Shown here one piece after another: positions 55,665 through 64,000 of a DNA stretch of 64,000 bases. How positions within the stretch are numbered: the first letter of the stretch is position 1; each line of letters starts with the position of its first letter. This DNA comes from Desmodus rotundus. Taxonomy: Eukaryota > Chordata > Mammalia > Chiroptera > Phyllostomidae. The notes beneath the pieces are model-generated. The model was given only the letters and a program-made list of their open reading frames with translations. It did not search any database and was not told where the DNA came from. The position numbers and the translations under genes are program-made. The stretch lies in NCBI RefSeq assembly GCF_022682495.2, contig NC_071389.1, forward strand, positions 6,253,199-6,317,198, given 5' to 3'.

Positions 55665-55800
55665 CACTCAGGTGGTTAATGAGCATTTATATCCCAGCCG
55701 TGGAGACAGTTACATGATTAGCTGTTATTTTTATCTTGCTAATGAAAATACATTAAAAACAAAATGGCCAATTAGCAAGGCCATTCATTCCTAGGGTCTT
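55665..55800. promoter_or_regulatory. Candidate conserved non-coding element
   Basis: Five TAAT/ATTA cores in about 105 bases: GGTTAATGAG, ATGATTAGCT, TTGCTAATGA, ACATTAAAAA, CCAATTAGCA, plus ATTTTTATCTTG. Repeat-free and flanked by GC-rich sequence. It lies 430 bases from the RFX cluster, so the two may form one regulatory unit. Confidence 0.5.
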
Positions 55801-56735
55801 GGCTGTGTCTCTTTGGAGAGTGCCCTCCTCTGGGCACTGGGCTGGTCCACAGTCCACTGCCAGCTGGCCTCCGAGGTCCCCTCTCCTCACCCCTGCCCTG
55901 TGCCCCCTGCCATACCGGCTTTGATTCCTGCTGTGTCTCTGCAGCATGCCTCCTCCTTGGCCAGCCCACCACGCCTCCGCTCCCGCTTGCCTAACTAACC
56001 ACCTCCCCCTCTCACTTCCATTAGAACACCTCATTTCCCCACCTCTCGCCCAGCCAGACTTCCTCACTGCACCCCCCGCTCATTCCAATGTTGGTGTGAA
56101 TCCCTCCTCTTCCAAGAAGCCCACCCTAATAGAAATGGGCGAGGCCAGCTAAGAATGATCACTTGCTCTGGGTTCGAACAAGCTCCCAGGAAGCCCCGTT
56201 TTCAACCTTCGTTATCTGGAAAAGCTGGAAGAATCTTCCTGTCGCCCCCCAAATGGTCAGAAATGTGGAATTCGGGCTCTAGTGCTCGTGGCGTGGGGTC
56301 TGCTTTGAGCCCGGATCTCTTACAGACTCTCACAGCCCCGAGGCCACTGGGGGGGGCTCCCATGGGTCGGTGGGGCCATCAGGCCTCTTCCACAGTGGGT
56401 GAGAAGGTCTTCTGCTGCTTATAGATACGTGAGATTGCTATAGTCCACGTTATGGCCACCAAATTAAAGGGAGACAGGCAGAGAAGAGAGAGAAGGCAGT
56501 TGGGGAGGGGTACTAAAAGGGACCCCTGACTTGCCCTTGGTCAAAAGCTTGGTGGCCAGTGAGCAGGACTCTGCATGTGTAGTTGGATGGGTTCCCTGCA
56601 AACACAGGGAAGCTTCGTCCCAGTGAGGTGGGAGGGTGGCCCCCCACAGCCAAAGGAAACCAAATGGGCATAAGCTAGAGAACCCAGAAGACACGCTCTC
56701 TGGGAAGCTGGCAGCTACAATGACCCCAGCTCCAC
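55801..56735. other. Intergenic stretch, no gene seen
   Basis: Pyrimidine-rich on + over 55870-56130 (L2-like: CTCCTCTTCCAAGAAGCCCA). No supported gene. Confidence 0.45.
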
Positions 56736-56739
56736 CCTT

Positions 56740-56860
56740 ACATGTACCAACTACAAGGTGGGCACCATCCTCCCCATTTAATGGGTGAATGAATCAAGGC
56801 TCAGAGCAAAGGCAGCATGTAAGCCATAGCAGCTGAGAGTCCGGAATCCGTAGTCACTCA
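56740..56860 (-). repeat. MIR fragment
   Basis: CACCATCCTCCCCATTTAAT then AAGGCTCAGAGCAAAGGCAG; antisense MIR. Confidence 0.6.
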
Positions 56861-57004
56861 CCCTACCTAGCTTTGAATTTCTGGCTGTGATGTCAGCCTC
56901 AGTCTTGTCTTCTCATCATAAATGGGCTGTAAGAATTAAATGAGGAGAGCTCATGTTAAGAGGACTTAGCTTGGTGCTTTGCAGTGTCTCCCAGGCCCGT
57001 CTCA

Positions 57005-57175
57005 TTTCATGCCTCCATCCACCCATCCATCCATCCATCAATTAATCCATCAAACTTTGATTGCCAAACACCCGGCACACGAGTGATTAAGAAATGGTTC
57101 CTGAAACAAGGGGCTTTGCAAGCCAGTGAGGGTGACAGACACGTAATCAAACATGTGAGGACTGTGAGAGAGGCT
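57005..57175 (-). repeat. L2 fragment with (CATC)n start
   Basis: The CATC tetranucleotide patch (57014-57040) precedes antisense L2-like sequence (CCAGTGAGGGTGACAGACAC). Confidence 0.6.
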
Positions 57176-57915
57176 TGAACAGAGCCTGAAAGGGGTGGGG
57201 TACACCCGAGGAGGGGACAGCCAACTCTACTTACACAGGAGGATCGGAGGCTAGAGAGCTGGCCTGGGATGGTGAGGGCTGAGCTGGGAAGCCCTGTCAT
57301 CTGGAAGCGTGGGGCCAAGCCTGCCTCACCTCCTTGGCCTTCCTGCTCCACCTGTTCCAAGAAACCCCTGGGATAACGGAGGCCGCTTATTAATTATGCA
57401 AGCAGCTCATTTCCCCTTCCGCAGTCTGCAGTGCGGAGTGGCCTCGCCTGGGCATCCGTGGGCATACTGCAAGCGCAGATGCCTCCTGATGTCTTCTCAG
57501 GTCAAGACTGAGGAGGAGGGGCGAGGGTCCCCCAAAGAATGCCCTCTTCTCTACATTTTCTACATTATATCTTGGCTGCCAAAACACTTTGCGTGCTCTG
57601 GTCCACTGCCCTGGGCAAGCTCATTATCTGCAAGCGCAGGCACTGGAGTTTATGAACCCCCTGCCACAACACATGGCCTGGTTCGTGATTTGGCAATAGG
57701 ACAGACTATCAGGATTGGCGTGAAAACTGTAAGCTTGCAGGTGGAGAGTTGTACCTGTGTGGTGTGGTTGAAGGGACGGGATGACATGGGCTTTCAGCAG
57801 CAGCAACAATAATGAGCACACACACACTCCTCATTCCCCACTTTGCCTGGAATTGCACCATCAGAGACTTATTCCTTTGCCCACAACTTGCCCCTATCTT
57901 TAAACCACCACGTAT
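57176..57915. other. Intergenic stretch, no gene seen
   Basis: AT-leaning block at 57360-57660 with TTATTAATTATGCAAGC (57387-57403), which is POU/homeodomain-like. No gene is supported. Confidence 0.45.
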
Positions 57916-57919
57916 GCAT

Positions 57920-58245
57920 GATCGTCTTCAGCAAACGTCTACGAGCTGCTCCTGAGTTCCAGGCTCTGGGCTAGGTACCAAGGACCTGAAATGAAGAAAC
58001 CTTTGTCCCCGCTCACCATTACAAAACTGACGCTGGTCTGGAGGAGGAAGGCTCGCAAACAGGCAAACAAAACGCCGCAAGGTCCGAGTGAGGCATCAAC
58101 CACAGGGTGCTAGAATGCTGTGGAGGACCACCAAACCTTGCTGAGGGTCAGCCTTGAGCAGAGCAGAGGGCAGGGAAGGCTTCCTGGAGGAGGTAACACC
58201 TCAGCTGGGTGTTGAAGCTTGAGTAGGAGCTTGCTTAGCAAATGA
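57920..58245 (-). repeat. L2 fragment
   Basis: CCAGGCTCTGGGCTAGGTAC, GAAGGCTTCCTGGAGGAGG, then CTGGGTGTTGAAGCTTGAG; antisense L2 order. Confidence 0.7.
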
Positions 58246-58559
58246 GATGGGGCGAAAGAGGGGCTCATTTCAGTAGAAGGTGAGGCCTGGGGAAAGGTGC
58301 AATACGATGTCCAGCCTGGCTTTCTCGGCTGCCGGCCCTGGGTGTGAGCGTCTTGGAAACTCTCCCGGAAGCATGTGGAAGTGGAGTGGGGACGGAGTGG
58401 GTGGTGAATTGGGAGAGCTCTGAGCCCTGAGGAGCATAAAGAGGGTGGGGCCGCCTCCCTGGGCTTCAGGACGGAGGGGACAAGGCTGAGAACAGGGAAG
58501 GAAAGGAAACACTACCACGTGCCAGAGTTGGCCCTTTATGCCTCTTATGACAAAATGTT

Positions 58560-58710
58560 GCTATTTTATCTCTGTCTCTTATTTGGGGTTATTTATCTTC
58601 AGTTGGCTGGTTAGCTCCCTGAGCAGGGTCTTGGCCTTCTATTTCTTATATTTTTATTAAAACAGCTGCTTCAGGCTCTGCACATTGGTAGTGCTTAATA
58701 AATGACAGCC
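58560..58710 (+). repeat. L2-type 3' end
   Basis: TGAGCAGGGTCTTGGCC then CACATTGGTAGTGCTTAATA|AATGACAGCC. Confidence 0.55.
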
Positions 58711-58814
58711 TTTGTAGTGATACAAGTTTCTAGTTGAGTTTCCAGGAAGTTTGCTTTTGGTATTCGTGCTTCTCAAAAACGTCCTGGGGACCCCCCAGGA
58801 GGCAGATGTCCTGA

Positions 58815-58945
58815 TGGGAATCTGGGCCCTGACACCTAGTCATGGGAGCTTCAGTAAGTTCATGGACCTCTCTAGCCTGCCTCACCTCCTAGGCCAAAGT
58901 GTTCTCATCTGTGAGACATGGGTGGGGCTCCCAGTGACTTCTGAG
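58815..58945 (+). repeat. MIR fragment
   Basis: CAGTAAGTTCATGGACCTCT then TGTTCTCATCTGTGAGACAT; worn MIR. Confidence 0.5.
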
Positions 58946-59079
58946 GCTCTTTCCAGTGGGACCCTCTGTAGCAGCCCCCCTCCATTCCCTCGCGATGTCA
59001 GCTTATCTGCAATAGCCAGCCCTGTTTTTTGGCCACCAACGATATCCTGGGAAGAGAATGAGTGAGTAAGTAAACAAGT

Positions 59080-59420
59080 GTATTAATCAGCACAGTAGAG
59101 GTTATGCTGCATAACAAATCAACCCCCCGCACCTAGGGCCTAACACAGCAAAGGTTTATTTCTCATAGGATATGTCCAGTGTGGAATAGAGGAGATGGGG
59201 ATGCTCTGCCCAGCACAGTCACTCAAGCACCCAGGCTGATGGAGGCTCCATCATTGTGGGGCTGCCACATTTGGAACTGAGGTCCCCATGGTTGCCACTG
59301 CAGGGGATCCAAGACATGAAGGTACTTAAACATTTTAGCCTTGAAAGGAGTCATGTTACTTTCATTACAGTCTTTTGGCCAGGAGAAGTGACGTGGCCCT
59401 TCCTGAATGCAAAGCACCTG
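59080..59420 (-). repeat. Old LTR-like element
   Basis: ATGCTGCATAACAAATCAAC, GGTTTATTTCTCATAGG and CTTTTGGCCAGGAGAAGTGA mirror the blocks of the element at 52035. Family not assigned. Confidence 0.4.
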
Positions 59421-61785
59421 GAAATGGGAAAGAGAAGGTGGATTCCTGTGGGTCAAACGAACATCCCTGCCCCAGTGCCTGGGCGAGTGAAGGAGGGAGT
59501 GAGGTAGGTGAGGAGAGAGGAAACACAGAGAGTGAAGGGTATGCATGCCCGTTTTCCAGCCCAGGAGCCCCTGAAGGCCAGGCCAGAGTCCCAAAACCCT
59601 TGGTGACAGCACAGAGCCACCCCTCCCCTGGGGGCTGTGCCAGCTGCATCTACCTGTCACTGCTGATATTACATTTCACAAACTCGTTTTGTGAGAGACA
59701 AGCTGGGCCCAGGGGGGCTGTATCTCTGTGTCCTTGTCCTTGGGAGGCTGAGAAGGAGAAGGGGAGGAGGAGAAGGAGGAGCAGCAGGAGGGACCGGCCA
59801 GGCTGTGGAAAGCAATTAGCGGAGACCGGGAAATTACTTTCTCTGTGTGCATGTCTTTGGCAGCTAAGCTGCCTCCAGGTCCCAGGGCTTCAGTGGGGCT
59901 GTGCTCCGGGCCAGGCTGGGGGAGCCCAGGCCAGGGAGTCACTCTGGGCTGGGGGAGGAGGCCTAGGGGCCGGAGGGCCGGGGCTGCATTGGGGAGGGCT
60001 GCCCTGTGCTGCAGGGCCCTTGGGCAGGTTGATACACTCCATGGGGTCAAGAGTGGGAACACTGTGCCATTGCCTCCCTGCCTCCCTGTGGTGCCAGTGA
60101 GCACCTGGGTGTCTTTGGTGGGGACCACCTTCACCTGAAGCAGAGCCTGAAAGAAGGACTTGAATGCAGGTAATTAAACTGGGAAACAAGCGTGAGGGGG
60201 TGAAGAGAGAGAGTCAGCGAGGAAGGACAAGCCACATAAGGTGCCACGTGGAGGTTGCTGTTGTGGCCACAGGCACGGGTTCTCCTGAGACTGAAAGTCT
60301 TCCAGAATGCCTGCCTGAGGGCAAGGAAGTGTGAGCGTTTATCCACTGGCTCCTTCCCCGAGGCTGGGGGTCGCCCTGGGGGTTTCAAGTCCCCTAACTG
60401 CTGGGTGGCATTTGCTTAAAAAGGTCTCTGGCTTGTGGTGCATCCAGGCAGGAGGCTGCCAGCCCAAGTTCTCTGAGTCCCCACGGAACTGTCCTTTGCA
60501 GCTGCACCTGCCATCCGAGATGGGCTCTGGGATGTGGCACTGGGCACAGGAGGCACGCGCCATACCGGGTGCCACACATGCCTTGCTCATCGGGTGGTGC
60601 TGGGAGCAAGCCTGTCTTGCAGGACTGGGGCCCAGCTCTCCTTGGGCTGATGCCGGTCTCCCTGACACCTTTCCACTCCCCACTCCACTCCGGCAGGTCA
60701 CGGACTCCTGAGAACGGGGAGTGTGCCTTCTGCCTTCTGAGTTCCCAGTGTCCAGCCCAGAGCCCGACATGGGGTTCAGGAAATACATGTCATGGAGAAA
60801 TTTTGGGGTGGGGCAGGGGTTGGGATGTGTATAGCTCCCTGACTCGACAGTGGTCTCCCTGCCTGCCTATGGGGCAAACATGGGGACCCCCTGCTGGAAA
60901 GCCCCTTTGGGTTTAGTGCCTGGGTTCCATCTCTGGCTCTGGTTCTCTCAAAGGACAAATGCTCAGCTAGCCCTGATGAGAAGGGAAAGGCAACCCAACC
61001 TGGCACTGGGGTTGTAAGAGCCCAGGAGGCCTGGGGAGGGTGGAGGGGTTGTTGGCAATTTTTGTTTTCTGTCCTTCGTCTCCCCTTATTTGGTAATTCT
61101 CCTCTCTCTTCCCATTGGAGAATTACTCTTTCCTCTCTTCTTCCTCACTCCACATGCTTCTGGAGAAGCTGCCAATCACATTACCTTATGACAATGCCAC
61201 CCAACCAAAGCCACAGTGATTGGCCCAGGAATGAACACATGATTCAAGTGGAGCCAATCAAAATCCTTCCCTGGGACTGTACATGTGAACATTTAGAGAA
61301 AGAAAAGACTTCTCCTTCCCTGGGGCCTTTGGACTGGGAGGATGATTCCCAGGTGAGGAGGCCACCCAAACAGAGGGTAAAAAGGGCACAAGCTCCTGAT
61401 GGGCAGCCCCACGTGTCTGGTGGCTGGTCTGGCCTGGATGGACCCAGGCTGGGCCCGTGTGGGGAGACCCCACTGGGCAGCCCCCTGCCCAGGCTGCTGG
61501 TGGCTGCCTCGGGGCCTTCTGGCCTTTTCAATATGCCCTTGTGATTGGCTGCCTGTTCTGATGTAGGCAGCCTGGCTGTCACGAACAAGGTCTGACTGCT
61601 TCGCAGGTAGAAAGGTTAGATTTGCGTGAAGGGGCCTATTAAATCCCATTGCTTTCTGGTGCTGTCGCTCACCTCTGACACATTAAGGCCCAGTTGGAAC
61701 TCGGATTCCTCTCCTCTTTTGGGCCTGTGCCTGACTCCCACTCTGCTCTCCAGCCTCCTCTGGCCCCTCCAGCACCTCCCTCCTT
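59421..61785. other. Intergenic stretch, no gene seen
   Basis: GC-rich unique DNA with GA-rich patch 59745-59795 and many overlapping chance ORFs. A T/C-rich block at 61055-61150 stands out. CCAATCACATTACC (61172) and TGATTGGCCCAGG are CCAAT-type sites. No gene is supported. Confidence 0.5.
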
Positions 61786-61789
61786 CTAG

Positions 61790-61950
61790 ACCAGCGCCCT
61801 CCAGTAGTAATGTATTGCCAGCCACATAGACAATTGAACATTTTTTAGCCACCATACATGTCATTTTGGACCAGCCACATTTCAAGTGCTCAGCAGCCAT
61901 ATGTGGCTGGGGCCCCCCCCCCCCCGCCCCGCCCTGTGCTAGACAGTGTG
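61790..61950. mobile_element. hAT-Charlie-type (MER5-like) fragment
   Basis: CAGCGCCCTCCAGTAG, then GACCAGCCACATTTCAAGTG and GCTCAGCAGCCATATGTGGC, then GCTAGACAGTG match a well-known mammalian hAT MITE. It is interrupted by a C13 run (61913-61925). Confidence 0.65.
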
Positions 61951-62209
61951 ACTCTTAAGTCATCACCTGATGCAGGAAGTCCCCTGCCACCTGCAAAGGC
62001 TTAGGTGATTTTGGCCTTTTCATTTCCACTCAGCCTCTCATTTGCACTAAAATGCTATCGTGTGTTTGCTAGTTCACATCTGTGGTCGGATCCTGGAGGT
62101 TAGCCCACAGACCAGAGAAAACGCAAGCATGGCTCCCAAGCTAGAAACTCCTCACCCTTGTGGCAGGCAGAAGGGAGCCAACAGGGGGTGGGGGTGTTTG
62201 TTGGTTTTT

Positions 62210-62960
62210 AACTTGGGCGGGCGGTAATTTTAGATTTACAGAAAAAACTGCAAAGATGGTACAGCGTTCCTATATACGGTTCACCCAGTTCCCTCTAATG
62301 GTAACACATTATGTAATAATAGCACACCCATCACAACCAAGAAATTAACATTGGTGCAACCTGCTCACTAAACTTCAGACTTTGTTCTGATTTCATCAGT
62401 GTTCCTACTAATGTTTTTCTTCTGATTCAGGACCAAATCCAGGGTGCCACATTGCATTTAGGAGCCTTGAATTTTTTTAAAAAAAAAATTTTTTATTGTT
62501 ATTCAATTACAGTTGTATGCCTTTTCTCCCCATCCCTCCACCCCACCCCAGCTGAACCCACCTCCCTCCCTCACCTCCACCCTCCCCCTTGGTTTTGTCC
62601 ATGTGTCCTTTATAGTAGTTCCTGTCAACCCCTCTCCCCACTGTCCCCTCCCCACTCCCCTCTGGCTATTGTTAGATTGTTCTTAACTTCAGTGTCTCTG
62701 GTTATATTTTGTTTGCTTTTTTCTTCTATTGATTATGTTCCAGTTAAAGGTAGGAGCCTTGAATTTTAATAAATAAGGACATCTATCTATCTATCAGCTA
62801 CCTGTTTATAAAACAGCTTTATTGTGGTATAGTTGACACGCAGCGAATTGCACATGCAGAAAATAAACATTTTGATAAGTCTGACATGTTTACAAATAGT
62901 AACACCATTGTGTGGTGGGTATTTTAGTTGCCCCACAGAGTAACACAAAGCCAAATTATT
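62210..62960. repeat. Old L1M fragment split by a younger L1
   Basis: TTTTAGATTTACAGAAAAAA, ACCCAGTTCCCTCTAATGG and GGGTGCCACATTGCATTTAG before the insertion, and AACAGCTTTATTGTGGTATA then GTTGACACGC after it, are L1M 3'-region strings. A (TCTA)n patch is at 62782-62797. Confidence 0.7.
62476..62750 (-). mobile_element. Young 5'-truncated L1 insertion, 17-bp target duplication
   Basis: 275 bp flanked by identical TAGGAGCCTTGAATTTT (62459-62475 and 62751-62767). The T-rich end is on the left, with AATAAA on the minus strand (TTTATT at 62492-62497), so the element is inserted antisense. The insertion point reads TATT|AAAATT on minus, like the L1 endonuclease site TT/AAAA. The sequence type (GTTGTATGCCTTTTCTCCCC, CTTTATAGTAGTTCCTGTCA) is a bat L1 3'UTR. 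It is non-coding. Confidence 0.95.
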
Positions 62961-63153
62961 TCGAGTTTGTTAGATGCCAAAACTGTCTTAAACACTTGCC
63001 ATCAGTGAACACATTTAGCCCTTAGGACAGCCTGTGGCAGATCCAAGTTCTGCTGCCACTTCCTCACTCCGGGTATTGAATGGGGCCCCTGCACCTCTGC
63101 CAGGTGACTTGGCAGGAGTGCCTTCTAGAGTAACAGGAGTATGTTTTCCTGCC

Positions 63154-63490
63154 TGTTATGGACTAAACTATGTCCCGTCCCCCAGTAAATCCATATGTCA
63201 AAGTCCTTAAAGGCCCTGTTTGGTGATGGGGGACAAGATGAAATGAGGTCATAAGGGGCAGTGCTCTAATCCAAGAAGACTGTTGTCCCTATAAGAAGAG
63301 GAAGAGATACTGGGGTGCTGTGTGCAGAGGAAAGGCAGGGGAGGGCACAGCGAGGGTGGCTGATTGCAAGCCAACCAGAAACTAACCTTGATCTTGGACT
63401 TCAGCCTCCAGAACGGCAAGAAAATAAGTTCCTGTGTCTAAGCCACCCAGTCTGTGGTACTCTGCTGTGGCAGCCTCAGCAGACTCATAT
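63154..63490 (+). mobile_element. MaLR (MLT1A/MST-type) LTR
   Basis: Starts TGTTATGGACTAAACTATGT, then GAAATGAGGTCATAAGGGGC, TATAAGAAGAGGAAGAGATA, CTTGGACTTCAGCCTCCAGA and GCAGCCTCAGCAGACTCATA. Nearly complete LTR. Confidence 0.9.
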
Positions 63491-63494
63491 GCCG

Positions 63495-63825
63495 CCCTAC
63501 TGATGTTGGGCTTGGCTTGGGCAGCAATGTTAGGGAGGTGCCGCTTTAGTGTGGCTTTAGTGTGGCCGTAGTGTGCTTGGTGCGTTGGGCTTGCCCTCTG
63601 ACGCTCCTGCGATTCTCTCTGAGAGACACACTCAAAGTCGCTGGTCATGGAGAATGAGGAAACAGACAGGACTGAACCCAATCCCTGGCTGGAAGTCAAG
63701 ATCAGCGGATTCCAGTGAAATCCAGCAGAACCTCAGCTGACCCACAAAGAATATGAATGCAGAGGTTGTAAGCCTCTGAGACTTTAAGATTGTCACGCAG
63801 CCCAAACTGACTAATAATCAGTGAG
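63495..63825 (+). repeat. Second, older MaLR-type LTR
   Basis: TGTTGGGCTTGGCTTGGGCA, GGGCTTGCCCTCTGACGCTC, CCAGCAGAACCTCAGCTGAC and AAACTGACTAATAATCA keep MLT1 order but are more diverged. It abuts the previous LTR. Confidence 0.55.
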
Positions 63826-63975
63826 TTGAGATACTACTGTTATCCCACATCTTATCAGTGAGGGAAGTGAGGCCCAGAGACGTTAAGTAACTTGCCCAAG
63901 GTTACACAGCTAGTCTGTGACATATCTAGAACATGAATCCAGCCAGCCTGGCTCCAGTGACCCTTCTCGTAACCA
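63826..63975 (-). repeat. MIR SINE at window end
   Basis: GTGAGGCCCAGAGACGTTAA, then GTAACTTGCCCAAGGTTACA and CAGCTAGTCTGTGAC is the antisense MIR core, well preserved. Confidence 0.85.
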
Positions 63976-64000
63976 GTCTATTATAATAGCCTTTTTAAAA

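Noticed and set aside
57010..57045. Regular short spaced repeats
   Set aside because: Simple CATC tetranucleotide repeat, not a CRISPR array; none occurs in the window.

Overview
The window is nuclear genomic DNA from a placental mammal, almost certainly a bat. Five tRNA-derived SINEs of the bat-specific VES type (about 200 bp, starting GCCCTGGCTGG and ending in AT-rich tails) and one young L1 3' fragment are interleaved with ancient mammalian repeats (MIR, L2, CR1/L3, MaLR LTRs, hAT and mariner MITEs). The VES and L1 sequence types suggest Yangochiroptera; that lineage call is inference.

Only one protein-coding gene can be supported: UBIAD1, on the + strand, with exon 1 coding at 4002-4524, a 6.2-kb intron, and exon 2 coding at 10730-11217. 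Together they encode a complete 336-residue UbiA-family prenyltransferase that makes menaquinone-4. It has a GC-rich CpG-island promoter with a YY1-type element and a 3'UTR that probably ends near an AATAAA at 13019. Positions 1-3500 are upstream intergenic DNA holding a solo endogenous-retroviral LTR (2493-2946). In mammals MTOR lies upstream, transcribed divergently, and DISP3 lies far downstream on the same strand. On that synteny, 13-64 kb is the UBIAD1-DISP3 intergenic desert; no exon of either neighbour was recognised.

The desert is a patchwork of old repeats broken by unique AT-rich, TAAT-rich blocks that look like conserved non-coding elements (for example 18955-19140, 34390-34640, 35960-36135, 36870-37115, 55665-55800). 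Motif-level observations are a cluster of RFX X-box-like sites (54714-55233), an overlapping E-box/CRE (53920-53931), a 16-bp perfect palindrome around CACGTG (21422-21437), and a possible TATA-type promoter with a consensus splice donor (33930-34057).

The most unexpected item is a 61-bp, 82%-identical, ungapped copy of part of UBIAD1 exon 1 (the first prenyltransferase motif) 0.5 kb inside intron 1. I saw no CRISPR array, operon, novel multigene system, true tRNA gene or rRNA. Repeat family names come from recognition of consensus-like strings, not from a database search, so repeat boundaries are approximate unless target-site duplications are given.
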